From Elusimicrobiaceae bacterium (GTDB lineage: Bacteria > Elusimicrobiota > Elusimicrobia > Elusimicrobiales > Elusimicrobiaceae): 64,000 bases of DNA. Shown here in pieces: positions 52,119-59,396 of the stretch. The notes below the pieces were generated by a model. It was not told where the DNA came from, did no database searches, and worked only from the letters and a program-made list of their open reading frames with translations. The DNA is taken from contig JAFXUJ010000007.1 of the NCBI GenBank assembly GCA_017525025.1, positions 62,001 through 126,000 of the forward strand, in the 5' to 3' direction. Within the stretch, counting starts at the first letter, position 1. Every line of letters begins with the position of its first letter. Position numbers and translations under genes: made by a program.

Positions 52119-53631
52119 AACAGCGCGCATAGATTTAGCGCGCATCTTGCAAGAGACAGTGCCCCAGGCGTATTACGTGGGAGGCATTGTGCGTAGCAGT
52201 TTGCTAAAACGTTTTTCTACCGATATTGATTTATGCTTACCTGCCCGAGAGGTAAAAGACGCTGCTTTTGCCCTGGCTAAAAAACTGCGTGCTGCGGTGT
52301 TTGAAATGGATGCCGAGTACGGTGTGTGGCGATTGGTAACTCACCGAGATAAAATACAAATTGATTTAACCGCTTTCCAGGGGCGCGATTTAAAAGAAGA
52401 TTTGTTGCGCCGGGACTTTGCCTTTAACGCACTGGCTTATCCGGTAAGTGCGTGCCCGCAAATTCAAGTTGTTGCGCAGAAAGAAGGAACCGCGCAAATC
52501 CTGTTAAAACGTCTCAAACGCGACCAAATTGTAGATTATGCTAACGGATTAGAAGATGTTAAGCATAAACTCATTCGCATGACCAACCCACGTGTGTTTA
52601 AAGAGGATCCGTTACGCATGTTGCGGGCTTTTCGTTCGGCAGCGGAATTGGGGTTTGTTATTTCCGCTTCTACACTTAGACAAATTAAAAAAGATGCTCC
52701 GCTTATCACGCAACCTGCCGGAGAGCGCGTGCATGAGGAATTATCCCGCTTGTTCAATACCTCTAAGGCATATGAAAATTTAGTGCAGATGGACGCATGC
52801 GGTTTGCTGACGGCGTTACTGCCGGAATTGGAACCCCAACGCACTTGTGCCGAGGTATATTACGGCAAAGGAGGCGTGCTTAAGCATACCTTATTGGTAT
52901 TTGAGCGGATGGAATATTTGTTGGACCATTTAGATAAAGCTTTCCCTAAATATGCTCGCAAATTGTCGTTTGCCGAGAAACAAAAACCACTTTATAAAAT
53001 GGCATCTTTGTTGCATGATGTGGCTAAGCCTGCTACGGCCAAGATGAAAGAGGGGCGTTTGCGCTTTTTTTACCACGAACAAAAAGGAGCCAAAATGGCC
53101 AAAGCGATTTTGGAGCGTTTGCATTACAGCCGGGCAGATATACGGTTAATTGGAGCCATAATCGGCGAGCATTTGCGGCCCAGTAATTTAGCGAGTAATG
53201 ATGTGATTACCGACCGGGGGGCGTATCACTTTTTTCGTGATTTGGGTGAAGCAGCTTTGCCGCTGCTGCTGCTTTGTTGGGCGGACTATACCAGTTATAT
53301 TACGCCTGCCCAGTTAAAACGCATTTTGCCTAAAAGCCACGCTCCTATGATGAATTTGGAACAGGCTAAAAAAACGGCCAATGTGGGCAAGACGTTACGT
53401 CATATGCAAGTACTTTCGTTGCTATTTAAAAAATATTTTGAACATCCCAGGAAAATCCAGCCGCCCCGATTGATTACCGGGCGGGATGTGATGGACTTAT
53501 TACATTTACCGCCGAGCCCCCAAATTGGTGAACTTTTGGAAGCTGTGGCGGTAGCGCAAGTGGAAGGAAAAGTAACGGATCGCGAAAGTGCTCTCGCTTT
53601 TTTAAAAGAACTGAAGCCGGATCATAGCTAG
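52111..53631 (+). CDS. CCA-adding enzyme or poly(A) polymerase family, with HD domain
   Basis: The 506-aa protein starts best at TTG 52111, 6 nt after GGAGG. It has the nucleotidyltransferase head YVGGIVRSSLLKRFSTDIDL, with both catalytic Asp in DID; the usual VRD reads VRS. LRRDFAFNALAY and the second domain DPLRMLRAFRSAAELGF follow, then an HD phosphohydrolase domain (MASLLHDVAKPATAK). Together these define class II tRNA nucleotidyltransferases, which add or repair 3' CCA. The next gene is a tRNA-Gly that lacks encoded CCA, so this activity is needed. Poly(A) polymerase is the alternative. It overlaps the upstream gene by 8 nt. Confidence 0.9.
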   Translation: MTKTARIDLARILQETVPQAYYVGGIVRSSLLKRFSTDIDLCLPAREVKDAAFALAKKLRAAVFEMDAEYGVWRLVTHRDKIQIDLTAFQGRDLKEDLLRRDFAFNALAYPVSACPQIQVVAQKEGTAQILLKRLKRDQIVDYANGLEDVKHKLIRMTNPRVFKEDPLRMLRAFRSAAELGFVISASTLRQIKKDAPLITQPAGERVHEELSRLFNTSKAYENLVQMDACGLLTALLPELEPQRTCAEVYYGKGGVLKHTLLVFERMEYLLDHLDKAFPKYARKLSFAEKQKPLYKMASLLHDVAKPATAKMKEGRLRFFYHEQKGAKMAKAILERLHYSRADIRLIGAIIGEHLRPSNLASNDVITDRGAYHFFRDLGEAALPLLLLCWADYTSYITPAQLKRILPKSHAPMMNLEQAKKTANVGKTLRHMQVLSLLFKKYFEHPRKIQPPRLITGRDVMDLLHLPPSPQIGELLEAVAVAQVEGKVTDRESALAFLKELKPDHS

Positions 53632-53651
53632 TTTTCTCGTTTAAAAAACAG

Positions 53652-53680
53652 TTGTACATAGTTGTAAACTTTGCTACAAT
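53652..53680 (+). promoter_or_regulatory. Promoter of tRNA-Gly
   Basis: TTGTAC (53652-53657), a 17-bp spacer and TACAAT (53675-53680) lie about 27 nt before the tRNA. The hexamers match those at mtnP exactly. Confidence 0.7.
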
Positions 53681-53707
53681 AGAAAAGCGGTAAACGCTTA
53701 CGTTTAT

Positions 53708-53778
53708 GCGGGCGTGGTTCAATGGTAGAATGGAAGCTTCCCAAGCTTTAGACGAGGGTTCGATTCCCTTCGCCCGCT
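53708..53778 (+). tRNA. tRNA-Gly (anticodon CCC)
   Basis: All four arms fold: acceptor GCGGGCG/CGCCCGC, D arm GTTC/GAAT, anticodon stem GAAGC/GCTTT with loop TTCCCAA, and T arm GAGGG/CCCTT with loop TTCGATT. The anticodon CCC (53740-53742) reads GGG. The discriminator base is T and no CCA is encoded; a T run follows directly. Confidence 0.95.
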
Positions 53779-53800
53779 TTTTTAATCTTAGGGTACTTTT

Positions 53801-54451
53801 ATGGAAAATGAAACTCCGGATTTAGACGTAAAACCTGCAGGAAATAAAGATTTGTGGTTGTTTTTGGTTATTGTAGATATCGTGCTGTTGTGCGTATTTG
53901 GGTTCTTTATCTACAATCATTTTTGTGCGGGCTTGTTCCAATTGCGTGCCCCGGCCGAAGAGACAGCGGCGGTTTCCGATGGAAATGCAACGCCGGAAGT
54001 GATCTCTGTTCCTCAAGCACCCGCTCCGCAAGAAGAGCCCGCGCCTGAAGTGCCCGTGTTGGAAGTGCAAGAAATCTCGGTAGCGCAAGTGTTGGCCCAA
54101 GAAGCCAAGGCCGCTGAAAAGGCCGCGGCAGCCGCACAAAGCCAGGCTGTGGCTCAAGAACAATCTGCCACTCCCGAGCCGACTAAAGAAAGTATCATTA
54201 TAGAGAAAAACCCTAAAAGCAAATACCGTAAAGTAACTTTCCGTTGGTATGGAGAAGGGGAAAAAGTAGCTCTTGTCAGTGGGTTTACCAACCGTAAACC
54301 GCAAGCCCTTACCCAAAAGGCAGAGTATTGGGAAATTACGCTTTCCATTTCTCCCGGTACCTATAAATTCTTATACGTGATAGATGGTAAAAATCGGCGC
54401 GATCCATACAGCCCGGAACAGGACGGACGTTCCGTAGTAGTGGTGGAATAA
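53801..54451 (+). CDS. Membrane-anchored protein with C-terminal CBM48/AMPK-type glycogen-binding domain
   Basis: The 216-aa protein has a short cytoplasmic N-terminus and one membrane helix (LWLFLVIVDIVLLCVFGFFIY). A Pro/Glu/Ala/Gln-rich linker of about 85 residues follows, then a C-terminal domain of about 80 residues (FRWYGEGEKVALVSGFTN, WEITLSISPGTYKFLYVIDG, RRDPYSPEQDGRSVVVV). That domain matches the AMPK-beta/isoamylase N-terminal fold. Such domains bind alpha-glucans or mediate protein contacts. The linker and anchor would place it outside the inner membrane, which is unusual for a glycogen-binding module. It follows the tRNA by 22 nt and ends with its own terminator. Confidence 0.78.
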   Translation: MENETPDLDVKPAGNKDLWLFLVIVDIVLLCVFGFFIYNHFCAGLFQLRAPAEETAAVSDGNATPEVISVPQAPAPQEEPAPEVPVLEVQEISVAQVLAQEAKAAEKAAAAAQSQAVAQEQSATPEPTKESIIIEKNPKSKYRKVTFRWYGEGEKVALVSGFTNRKPQALTQKAEYWEITLSISPGTYKFLYVIDGKNRRDPYSPEQDGRSVVVVE

Positions 54452-54462
54452 AAATTTTCTAT

Positions 54463-54492
54463 AAATCCCCGGAGACCCCCGGGGATTTTTTT
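54463..54492 (+). terminator. Terminator after the CBM48-like gene
   Basis: AAATCCCCGG and CCGGGGATTT pair around AGACCC, with a T7 tail. Confidence 0.88.
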
Positions 54493-54496
54493 GCCT

Positions 54497-54525
54497 AAAA
54501 AAACCGGGACCTTTTGGGCCCCGGG
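54497..54525 (-). terminator. Terminator of the LexA-like gene
   Basis: On the minus strand CCGGGGCC and GGTCCCGG pair around CAAAA and are followed by T7. It lies back to back with the previous terminator. Confidence 0.75.
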
Positions 54526-54577
54526 TGAGGTTACGACCAGTTGCCCCAGGTGTGCGCCCGGGGTTTCAGGAAGAAGG

Positions 54578-55186
54578 TTAGCAAGTTACGTTGCGTTTAA
54601 TAATACTGCGCACAATGCCTTCTATGTGGAAGGATGTTTTATCGGCCACAATCGGGTTATAGTATGGATTTTCCGATTGTAAAATGACGTTTTCTCCGTC
54701 TTGCGTAAACCGTTTGACCATTACTTCCCCGTTGTTGACACATACGACTACGTCTTTATTTTTGGCCTGGCGGCTCTGTTCCACAATTAACCAGTCTTTG
54801 GGCGAAATCAAATTTTCCATGGAATCGCCCTTGGCTTCTACCATAAACCCCTTGCACGCCGGAAAATAAATCATGCTTGGATCTACCGGTACAATGCGGG
54901 TGGGGGTTCCGTCTAAAATAGTTCCTTCCGGGCCGCATTTGGCCATGCCGTACATGTTTAAATAAATGACGTTGCGTTCCGGATCTTTTAGTACGATATA
55001 ATCGCGCGGATTAGCCGGATTTCGTTTTAGGTATCCCTTTTTTTCTAATTGTTTAATATGGTGGAATACAACGCTTTTGCTGCTTACGCGGAGGCGGTCT
55101 GCCAATTCTTCCATGGTTAACGGATCGGAAATATTTGTTTTCAAAATTTCCAGTAATTGCATTTGTTTAGGATGAAGAACTCTCAT
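54578..55186 (-). CDS. lexA: LexA-like self-cleaving repressor (S24 peptidase)
   Basis: The 202-aa protein has an N-terminal winged helix (KQMQLLEILKTNISDPLTME, SVVFHHIKQLEKKGYLKR) and a C-terminal S24 domain. The cleavage site reads MAKCGPEG, that is Cys84-Gly85, the bond type used by UmuD rather than the Ala-Gly of most LexA proteins, but at the same residue number as in E. coli LexA. The catalytic Ser122 (KGDSMENL) and Lys158 (EVMVKRF) are present. It should repress SOS genes until RecA-DNA triggers cleavage. AAAGGAGG precedes the start. Tandem repeats upstream are probable operators. Another S24 repressor role cannot be excluded. Confidence 0.88.
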   Translation of the reverse strand: MRVLHPKQMQLLEILKTNISDPLTMEELADRLRVSSKSVVFHHIKQLEKKGYLKRNPANPRDYIVLKDPERNVIYLNMYGMAKCGPEGTILDGTPTRIVPVDPSMIYFPACKGFMVEAKGDSMENLISPKDWLIVEQSRQAKNKDVVVCVNNGEVMVKRFTQDGENVILQSENPYYNPIVADKTSFHIEGIVRSIIKRNVTC

Positions 55187-55194
55187 GTCGCCTC

Positions 55195-55252
55195 CTTTAC
55201 TTTCTAATTTGTTCTATAATTTGTTCTATAATTTTTAAAGCAAAAAGTAAAG
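55195..55252. promoter_or_regulatory. Candidate operator of the LexA-like gene: tandem 12-mers inside an inverted repeat
   Basis: TTGTTCTATAAT occurs twice in direct tandem (55209-55220 and 55221-55232). The pair is flanked by a perfect 9-bp inverted repeat, CTTTACTTT (55195-55203) and AAAGTAAAG (55244-55252). The region lies directly before the lexA-like start and between two divergent genes. Confidence 0.6.
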
Positions 55253-55302
55253 TAAATTTGCCAAAGTCTTTAAAAATTAATTATTTTTAGGGGGGTTTTG
55301 TG

Positions 55303-55332
55303 TTGCATTTAAACAAATTTTCTTGCTAAAAT
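55303..55332 (+). promoter_or_regulatory. Promoter of the flavoprotein gene
   Basis: TTGCAT (55303-55308), an 18-bp spacer and TAAAAT (55327-55332) lie about 24 nt before the ATG at 55357. Confidence 0.55.
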
Positions 55333-55356
55333 CTAAACAGATTTTAAGGAGTGTTT

Positions 55357-55974
55357 ATGAAGATACTAATGTTAAACGGAAGTCCGCATGCTAACGGAAA
55401 TACCGCCTTAGCACTAGCGGAAATGAAAAAAATTTTTGATCAAGAAAATATAGAAACAGAAATCGTCCACGTCGGGAACCAACCCGTACGTGGTTGTATG
55501 GCTTGCTACGGGTGCTCGTCCAAAGGAAGGTGTGTGTTTGAAGATGTAGTGAACGAGTTGGCCCCTAAATTTGAACAAGCCGACGGACTGGTGGTAGCCA
55601 GCCCGGTCTATTATGCTTCGGCCAATGCCACTCTTGCGGCGGTGTTAGATCGGTTATTTTTAAGTACGCCCTTTGATAAAACCATGAAGGCAGGCGCCAG
55701 TGTGGTAGTAGCCCGACGGGGGGGATTATCTGCCACGTTTGACCAACTTAATAAATATTTTACGATTAGCGGTATGCCGGTAGTGTCCAGCCAGTATTGG
55801 AATAGTGTGCACGGCCGCACTCCCGGAGAGGCTGCCCGGGATGAAGAAGGATTGCAAACCATGCGTGCTCTGGCCCGGAATATGGTTTTCTTGTTACGAT
55901 CTATTCAACTGGGCAAAGAAAAATACGGCCTACCTAAGAAGGAAGATATTGTGCGAACCAATTTTATCCGTTAA
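55357..55974 (+). CDS. NAD(P)H-dependent FMN reductase-like flavoprotein with Cys cluster
   Basis: The 205-aa protein has the flavodoxin-like fold of the NADPH-dependent FMN reductase family: MLNGSPHANGNTALAL (phosphate loop), DGLVVASPVYYASANATLAA and SVVVARRGGLSATFDQL. The stretch RGCMACYGCSSKGRC gives CX2CX2CX5C, the compact motif of iron-sulfur flavoproteins, so a 4Fe-4S cluster is possible. It may serve in redox defence of an anaerobe. ATG 55357 is chosen for AAGGA 6 nt upstream; a GTG two codons earlier is less likely. It is divergent from lexA. Confidence 0.88.
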   Translation: MKILMLNGSPHANGNTALALAEMKKIFDQENIETEIVHVGNQPVRGCMACYGCSSKGRCVFEDVVNELAPKFEQADGLVVASPVYYASANATLAAVLDRLFLSTPFDKTMKAGASVVVARRGGLSATFDQLNKYFTISGMPVVSSQYWNSVHGRTPGEAARDEEGLQTMRALARNMVFLLRSIQLGKEKYGLPKKEDIVRTNFIR

Positions 55975-55983
55975 TAGCGTAAT

Positions 55984-56841
55984 ATGAATTATCCAAACAC
56001 ACGTGCACTGGCTTTGTTGGGAAATTATCTCAACGAACGGGCCGATTTTGCGAAGGCGCGCGAGATCGCCGTGCTAACGGATCTGGGCCTTTCCAAAGCG
56101 GCTGCTATGGCGCAGTTGGTGGCGGCTTCCTGTGGATTGGATGTAGAAAAAAACGCAGCGGACCGGGTGTTATTTCAAACCTATTTTCTTCCCGCATTTA
56201 AAGAGTTAGATCCTTCGTTTTATCAACAAGACGCATATTATACTTGCTGGGAAAAAGCTCCTGTGCAGGAAGGAAACTTCTGTCTCAAGCTTCTTTCTTA
56301 TAAACCGTATGAATGTTTTGTGTGGAACGATTTAAAACGTGGCCCCAACGGAGAGGCCTTGGCGCAAATTGGCTTTTTTTCACAGGAGTTTGTTTATCCG
56401 GCTGTACTTGAAAATAATCGCATTTGGATGAGTGTTACGCCTAATGAAATAGAAACTATGCGGGCTCCCTTAAGGCGGGCACACGGCCGGGTATTAACTT
56501 GCGGGTTAGGAATGGGATATTTTGCTTTCTATGCCAGCCAAAAGCAAGAGGTGCATTCCGTTACGGTGGTGGAGCGGAGTGCGGAAGCGATAGCGCTTTT
56601 CAGTAAATATCTCTTGCCCCGTTTCCCTTTGGCACAAAAAATCCGTTTAGTGCAAGCGGATGCCTTTGATTTTGCTGCGCAGGAAACGAACCTGAGTCTG
56701 TTTGATTATTTGTTTGTAGATTTATGGCGGGATGTATCGGATGGGCTCACTTTATATAAACGTTTCAAAGCACTAAAATCGGTGCAAAAAAAAGAATGGG
56801 TGGACTATTGGATTGAGCCTACCTTACAATTTTATTTATAA
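55984..56841 (+). CDS. Methyltransferase-like protein of unknown substrate
   Basis: The 285-aa protein has no clear family. Its C-terminal half shows a class I SAM-binding pattern: VLTCGLGMGYFAFYAS (glycine loop), VTVVERSAEAIALF (acidic end of strand 2), RLVQADAFDF and FDYLFVDLWRDVSDG. The layout resembles spermidine-synthase-like proteins. The N-terminal 160 residues look helical and unfamiliar (LSKAAAMAQLVAASCG). It starts 9 nt after the flavoprotein gene and is likely cotranscribed. Reaction and substrate are unknown. Confidence 0.7.
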   Translation: MNYPNTRALALLGNYLNERADFAKAREIAVLTDLGLSKAAAMAQLVAASCGLDVEKNAADRVLFQTYFLPAFKELDPSFYQQDAYYTCWEKAPVQEGNFCLKLLSYKPYECFVWNDLKRGPNGEALAQIGFFSQEFVYPAVLENNRIWMSVTPNEIETMRAPLRRAHGRVLTCGLGMGYFAFYASQKQEVHSVTVVERSAEAIALFSKYLLPRFPLAQKIRLVQADAFDFAAQETNLSLFDYLFVDLWRDVSDGLTLYKRFKALKSVQKKEWVDYWIEPTLQFYL

Positions 56842-56872
56842 AAGCGCTTGGCTTTTTGACAAGTAAATTTTA

Positions 56873-56878
56873 TATAAT
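56873..56878 (+). promoter_or_regulatory. -10 box upstream of the kinase-like gene
   Basis: A perfect TATAAT lies 38 nt before the ATG. TTGACA is only 11 bp upstream, too close; TTGGCT at 19 bp is a weak alternative -35. Confidence 0.4.
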
Positions 56879-56916
56879 AAGATTTTCCCACACGTAATCA
56901 GATAAAGGAAATACTG

Positions 56917-57696
56917 ATGAAAAATAAAATTTCCTACAAGATGGTTGAGAACCCTTCTTCCCCGCTACCCAAAGGATTTTTGGCAGAACTCCCGCGGATT
57001 TTTGAGGAACAAGGTGCCATTATCTACCAAAAACGGAATAAAATTAAACTTTTTGAATTGAACGGACACAAAATAAGTGTGAAAGAATACGGGGTTCCGC
57101 CCTTATTAAACCGTTTTTTATATTCCGTCGGTTTGCGCACGCCAAAAGCCAAGCGTACTTATGAAAATGCCGCCAAAATTTTAGAACGCGGTTTTTGTAC
57201 GCCGCGTCAATACGGTTATATTTTGGTGTATAAAAACGGTTGGCTGGCGGAAAGTTTTTCTGCGGGGGAATTTATAGAAAATGTCCAATCGGTTGAGGAC
57301 GCTCATCACGACGAAGAATTGCAGCAAGCTTTTGCCCACTATACGGCCGACTTACATGCCCGGGGTTTAATGCACCGAGACTATATTTTAAATAATATTT
57401 TATATGTTCATGACGATAAGGGCTATAAATTTATACTCATTGATATTAACCGTTTTGTTTTCCGTAATAAACCCATTCGCGGCTTTTTGCAATATGTAAA
57501 TTTGATGCAACCTTTTTCCAATCACACAGAGTTGCAAAAGTTCGTGTCAGACTATGCTAAATTCGCCCAAGCACCCTCTTCCTTATGTCGGCGAGTCACT
57601 TTTTGCCGCAAGTGGCGTACCCGGTATAGCGAGTTAAAACACTTATTAAAAAAAATACCTGGAATAAGATCTTTTTACGAGTATCACTGCAAATGA
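56917..57696 (+). CDS. WaaP/Kdo-type lipopolysaccharide kinase-like protein
   Basis: The 259-aa protein has a small-kinase fold like WaaP, KdkA and InaA: SVKEYGVPPLLNRFLYSVG with the ATP Lys, a long hinge, LHARGLMHRDYILNNILYV as catalytic loop (Asp in HRD, Asn downstream) and ILIDINRF as the metal-binding Asp motif. Members phosphorylate sugars of the lipopolysaccharide core at the inner membrane. An AAAGGA site precedes the start, and a terminator follows the stop. An alternative is a related aminoglycoside-type kinase. O-antigen-ligase-like sequence at the end of the window supports LPS synthesis in this organism. Confidence 0.8.
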   Translation: MKNKISYKMVENPSSPLPKGFLAELPRIFEEQGAIIYQKRNKIKLFELNGHKISVKEYGVPPLLNRFLYSVGLRTPKAKRTYENAAKILERGFCTPRQYGYILVYKNGWLAESFSAGEFIENVQSVEDAHHDEELQQAFAHYTADLHARGLMHRDYILNNILYVHDDKGYKFILIDINRFVFRNKPIRGFLQYVNLMQPFSNHTELQKFVSDYAKFAQAPSSLCRRVTFCRKWRTRYSELKHLLKKIPGIRSFYEYHCK

Positions 57697-57707
57697 TTTT
57701 TACCAAT

Positions 57708-57738
57708 AAAAACCCCCAACTTTTCAGTTGGGGGTTTT
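57708..57738. terminator. Bidirectional terminator
   Basis: AAAACCCCCAAC and GTTGGGGGTTTT pair perfectly around TTTTCA between two convergent genes. Confidence 0.92.
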
Positions 57739-57754
57739 GCTTGCCGGTGTATAT

Positions 57755-58171
57755 TTAGTTAATTTCTTTAATTTCTACATCAAAGGTAAGTTCTTTACCG
57801 GCCAAGGGATGGTTGAAATCCAGGACCACTTCCGTATCGGTAATCTCTTTGACTACTGCCCGGAAAGTATGCCCGGCATTGCTGGCGCCCACCATATCGC
57901 CTACTTTTAGATTTTCGGCTCCGCCAATGGCGGTTTTGGGTACGCGGCGGATGGCTTCTTCCAATACCTTTCCGTATCCTTCTTCCGGCGCCACCGTAAC
58001 GGTTTTCTTATCGCCTACTTTCATGCCCGATAATTCTTTTTCTAATCCCGGGATAATGTTTCCGGCCCCATGGGTGTATTCCAATGGGCCGCGACCGGCA
58101 GAGGTATCTGCTACTTTTCCGTCAACCGTCAAGGTGTAATCAAATTTTACTTTAGAACCTTCTTTTATCAT
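57755..58171 (-). CDS. FKBP-type peptidyl-prolyl isomerase (SlyD-like)
   Basis: The 138-aa protein is an FKBP with the SlyD-type inserted flap. VKFDYTLTVDGKVADTSAG, GPLEYTHGAGNIIPGLEKEL and KKTVTVAPEEGYGKVLEEAI are seen, followed by FRAVVKEITDTEVVLDFNHPLAGKEL. It speeds proline isomerisation and acts as a chaperone in the cytoplasm. The His/Cys-rich metal tail of E. coli SlyD is missing. I start at 58171 (AAGGAG 7 nt upstream); a start 19 codons earlier gives a stretch unlike the family. A TTTACG-17-TACAAT promoter lies upstream on the minus strand. Confidence 0.93.
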   Translation of the reverse strand: MIKEGSKVKFDYTLTVDGKVADTSAGRGPLEYTHGAGNIIPGLEKELSGMKVGDKKTVTVAPEEGYGKVLEEAIRRVPKTAIGGAENLKVGDMVGASNAGHTFRAVVKEITDTEVVLDFNHPLAGKELTFDVEIKEIN

Positions 58172-58208
58172 AATGTTCTCCTTCGGCCCAGGCTGGGGCA
58201 ACAAATAT

Positions 58209-58237
58209 ATTGTAACAGTTTTTTGCAATTACGTAAA
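58209..58237 (-). promoter_or_regulatory. Promoter of the FKBP gene
   Basis: On the minus strand TTTACG, a 17-bp spacer and TACAAT lie about 38 nt before the start. Confidence 0.5.
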
Positions 58238-58276
58238 AAAACTTTTAATATAAAAAATTTTAAGTTATAATGGATA

Positions 58277-58304
58277 TTGTAAAAGAAAATAAAACCGTTA
58301 TACT
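58277..58304 (+). promoter_or_regulatory. Promoter of the pilin gene cluster
   Basis: TTGTAA (58277-58282), a 16-bp spacer and TATACT (58299-58304) lie about 43 nt before the first pilin ATG. Confidence 0.6.
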
Positions 58305-58346
58305 TAGAATAAGTGGTTGTTTGGGAGTATGCCTAAAGGAGGCTTT

Positions 58347-58844
58347 ATGCGCAAACGAGGTTTTACGTTGATTGAATTGTTGGCAGTTGTGTTGATTATT
58401 GGGATTTTGACAAGCGTGGCTTTGCCCCAGTACCGTCGGAGCTTGGAGCGCTCTCGCGCGACGGAAGCGTATCAGCTTTTGACGGCTATTTACGATTCTC
58501 GCGAACGCGTGGAAGTGGAATTAACTAATGCAGGAAACAACGTGCTTCCTACGACCATAACGTTTCCTATGTTGGATATCGCGATGAAAGGCCATGCAGT
58601 GGCCGGCTCCAACAACTTGCAATGGGATACGGATTCCTTTCGGTATGCTTTTTCAACCAATCCTAGAGGCGTTTCGGCTACTATGCTTAGAGGACGGTTT
58701 GCAGACACGGTTTTCTATTACGATGGGGCCAGGATAACTTGTTGCGATAGCCAAAGCGGGGAACATGTCTGCGAGTTTTTTAACGTAGATAGAGACGGCA
58801 GCTGCCCGATGGCAGTTCACCCGGGTGGTGGCCTGGCCTGGTAA
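58347..58844 (+). CDS. Type IV pilin-like protein 1
   Basis: The 165-aa protein has a classic prepilin N-terminus, KRG then [20 protein letters not shown], with cleavage after Gly and Glu at +5 of the mature protein. The long helix continues to PQYRRSLERSRATEAYQLL. The globular part has four Cys (TCCDSQSGEHVC and one near the end). It is a GspG/PilA-like pilin or pseudopilin. ATG 58347 has AAGGAGG 6 nt upstream. The first of three tandem pilin genes, it is likely processed by PilD, which is not encoded here. Confidence 0.9.
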   Translation: MRKRGFTLIELLAVVLIIGILTSVALPQYRRSLERSRATEAYQLLTAIYDSRERVEVELTNAGNNVLPTTITFPMLDIAMKGHAVAGSNNLQWDTDSFRYAFSTNPRGVSATMLRGRFADTVFYYDGARITCCDSQSGEHVCEFFNVDRDGSCPMAVHPGGGLAW

Positions 58845-58865
58845 TCCATCAAGGAGCAATTAATT

Positions 58866-59384
58866 ATGTTAAAAAAAGGATTCACATTGATAGAGTTATT
58901 AACGGTAGTATTGATTATCGGCATTTTAACGGCGGTAGCCTTGCCGCAGTATCAAAATGTAATTGCGCGCTCACGCATATCGGAGGCGCAATCCATCATG
59001 CGTACCATTTACGATACCAGCGAACGTTTGGCGGCGGAATTTGGATATCGTTCGTACGAAAAAATGATACAAGATCCGGCCAGACCGGAAGCAGACTATT
59101 CATTTCCTCGTACGGATATGTTTGACAGAAACAATTTGCCGGCGGGGTGTACGTTGGGAAATCCTCCGGTAGAATTAAAATGCACGCGCTTTGTGTATAG
59201 AATGTTAGTTCAGGGCTCGGATGGGCAACCGTATGTGGCAGCCAAAGTGTGGACCGGTACGTATCGAGGGACTTACTTGTTATTAAATCGCAACACTGCG
59301 CAGATGTCTTGTATCGGGACAGAAAAAGCTTGCGACGTCTTTAACATAGAAAAGACGAATGTAGAGATTCCGCCGTTTTTTTAA
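58866..59384 (+). CDS. Type IV pilin-like protein 2
   Basis: The 172-aa protein starts KKG then [20 protein letters not shown] and shares the first 60 residues in pattern with its neighbours ([29 protein letters not shown]). The C-terminal domain differs, with Cys pairs near 105-113 and 155-160. It follows pilin 1 by 21 nt, with AAGGAG before the start. The divergent tails suggest different subunits rather than simple copies. Confidence 0.9.
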   Translation: MLKKGFTLIELLTVVLIIGILTAVALPQYQNVIARSRISEAQSIMRTIYDTSERLAAEFGYRSYEKMIQDPARPEADYSFPRTDMFDRNNLPAGCTLGNPPVELKCTRFVYRMLVQGSDGQPYVAAKVWTGTYRGTYLLLNRNTAQMSCIGTEKACDVFNIEKTNVEIPPFF

Positions 59385-59396
59385 AGGAGTTTACTT

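Noticed and set aside
56856-56878. TTGACA...TATAAT as a full promoter before the kinase-like gene
   Set aside because: The spacer is only 11 bp, too short for a sigma70 promoter; only the -10 is kept as a weak call.
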